Source: an uncultured Oscillospiraceae bacterium (GTDB lineage: Bacteria > Bacillota > Clostridia > Oscillospirales > Oscillospiraceae). From it: a stretch of DNA of 61,221 nucleotides. Of this stretch, positions 60,520 to 61,221 are shown in pieces (the stretch's first letter is position 1; each line of letters begins with the position of its first letter). Where the stretch lies: assembly GCA_934597175.1 (NCBI GenBank), contig CAKTQR010000011.1, forward strand, positions 1-61,221. Reading direction: 5' to 3'. Position numbers and translations under genes: made by a program. The notes below the pieces were generated by a model that was not told the origin of the DNA, did no database searches, and saw only the letters and a list, made by a program, of their open reading frames with translations.

Positions 60520-61059
60520 ATGTTATACGAATTTGAAGGCAAGCGCCCGAAGATAGACCCGAGCGCATTTATAAGCGACAGTGCCGTCATCATCGGCGAT
60601 GTGACCATCGGCGCACGCTGCTATGTAGGCCCGGGTGCTGTCATCCGCGGCGACGAGCGGCCGATATTTATAGGCGACGAGACCGCCGTTGAGGATCTGT
60701 GCCTTATCCATGTCGGAGGTCCGGACGCCAAGACCGACGGCTGCCACATCGGCAAGCGGGTCACGATAGGCCACAGTGCGATAGTCCACGGAAACCACAT
60801 CAGGGACGGCGCAAACATCGGCATGGGTGCGATAATAAGCCTGTTTGCCGATATCGGCGAATACGCCGTTGTCGCCGAGGGCGCAGTGGTAAAAAAGCAG
60901 CAGACCATCCCGTCCCGTGTGGTCGTTGGCGGCGCTCCGGCGAAGGTGCTGCGTTTGCTTGATGACAAGGACATTTACGCCTGGGAGCGCAGCAAGCAGA
61001 CCTACATCGACCTTGCCGCACGCTGCAACGCCCCGAACGGCCTTGTGAGAATTGACTGA
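60520..61059 (+). CDS. Gamma-carbonic-anhydrase/PaaY/CaiE-like hexapeptide protein
   Basis: 179 residues of left-handed beta-helix repeats. Metal histidines are visible in LIHVGG and GHSAIVHGNHI, and the family core is VGPGAVIRGDERPIFIG. It ends with VVVGGAPAKVLRL. Relatives are carbonic anhydrases, acyltransferase-like proteins, the PaaY thioesterase and CaiE of the carnitine operon. PaaY removes dead-end CoA esters, which would suit the neighbouring CoA pathway, but this is inference. GAGGGAT precedes ATG; it follows rpoN by 9 bases and probably shares its transcript. Confidence 0.85.
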   Translation: MLYEFEGKRPKIDPSAFISDSAVIIGDVTIGARCYVGPGAVIRGDERPIFIGDETAVEDLCLIHVGGPDAKTDGCHIGKRVTIGHSAIVHGNHIRDGANIGMGAIISLFADIGEYAVVAEGAVVKKQQTIPSRVVVGGAPAKVLRLLDDKDIYAWERSKQTYIDLAARCNAPNGLVRID

Positions 61060-61066
61060 TAGGCAT

Positions 61067-61100
61067 AAAAAATCTCCCATCCGATGGATGGGAGATTTTT
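61067..61100 (+). terminator. Terminator of the rpoN operon
   Basis: ATCTCCCATCC (61072-61082), GAT, GGATGGGAGAT (61086-61096), flanked by A6 and T5. Confidence 0.88.
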
Positions 61101-61199
61101 CAGTCAGCCAAGAACATTAAAACACAGAAGCAACGAGCAAAATTCAATACGCAGCAGGGGGAGTGTGAGGGGGTAACGAAGTGTCGGTGCGGTAGTGAA

Positions 61200-61220
61200 T
61201 GACATGCCGGGGGCATGTCA
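61200..61220. other. Terminal palindrome
   Basis: TGACATGCC-GGG-GGCATGTCA at the window edge, similar to 45498-45514. The rest of 61101-61199 shows no gene. Confidence 0.45.
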
Positions 61221-61221
61221 G

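Overview
The window looks like chromosome of an anaerobic, monoderm member of the Bacillota (Clostridia, probably an Oscillospiraceae-type gut bacterium). Evidence: strong AGGAGG-type ribosome binding sites, TTGACA/TATAAT promoters, a very large surface protein ending in a PKTGD sortase signal, several sigma/anti-sigma-type modules, a SEDS (FtsW/RodA/SpoVE) protein, Pta, and many flavin- and CoA-dependent genes of strict anaerobes. The sequence is GC-rich with dense genes and many bidirectional terminators that overlap stop codons. Species cannot be named from the sequence alone. I see no rRNA, CRISPR array, insertion sequence or replication origin.

Left part (1-31 kb) is mostly housekeeping and envelope genes. 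In order: two tandem micro membrane proteins; a MarR-MATE-phosphoesterase operon; an AT-richer orphan with a phage minor-capsid (MuF-like) Cys/His domain; YibE/F; a 2115-residue repeat- and PHP-domain surface protein; a small decayed gene pair; an NSS sodium symporter; a PRPP-binding transferase; tadA; pta; an XRE regulator overlapping lepA; a sigma factor translationally linked to an ABC exporter; upp, tsaB and tsaE; a SEDS protein; a secreted SGNH esterase with three FN3 domains; and an acyl-CoA/AMP ligase. Beside the ligase lies a candidate structured small RNA (30008-30140), then an ECF-like sigma/RsgI-type anti-sigma pair.

Middle (32-39 kb): a GntR/FadR regulator is divergent from a two-subunit 2-hydroxyacyl-CoA dehydratase/benzoyl-CoA-reductase-type enzyme plus a 50-residue membrane microprotein. 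Matching palindromes sit at both start sites. Then come a GNAT, tRNA-Leu(CAG), a DUF975 protein and a beta-CASP nuclease.

Right part (39-61 kb) is the most interesting. A 12.4-kb minus-strand operon (56670 to 44228) encodes an Old-Yellow-Enzyme/FeS enoate reductase, an acyl-CoA ligase, a DASS anion transporter, a crotonase-fold protein without the hydratase glutamates, an acyl-CoA dehydrogenase and four class III CoA-transferase/racemase proteins. It converges on a plus-strand acyl-CoA dehydrogenase-EtfB-EtfA operon. A textbook sigma-54 promoter (TGGCAC-N5-TTGCAT) with an upstream palindrome precedes the long operon. The adjacent genes encode a complete sigma-54 activator and RpoN itself. A second activator-like protein, divergent from the acyl-CoA dehydrogenase/Etf operon, has lost both the GAFTGA loop and the Walker-B glutamate. 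It sits beside sigma-A promoters covered by TGTTCAA repeats, so it probably works without sigma-54. Together these genes look like an uncharacterised uptake, CoA-activation and reduction pathway for an unknown carboxylate, with electron bifurcation or transfer through Etf. The substrate cannot be read from the sequence.
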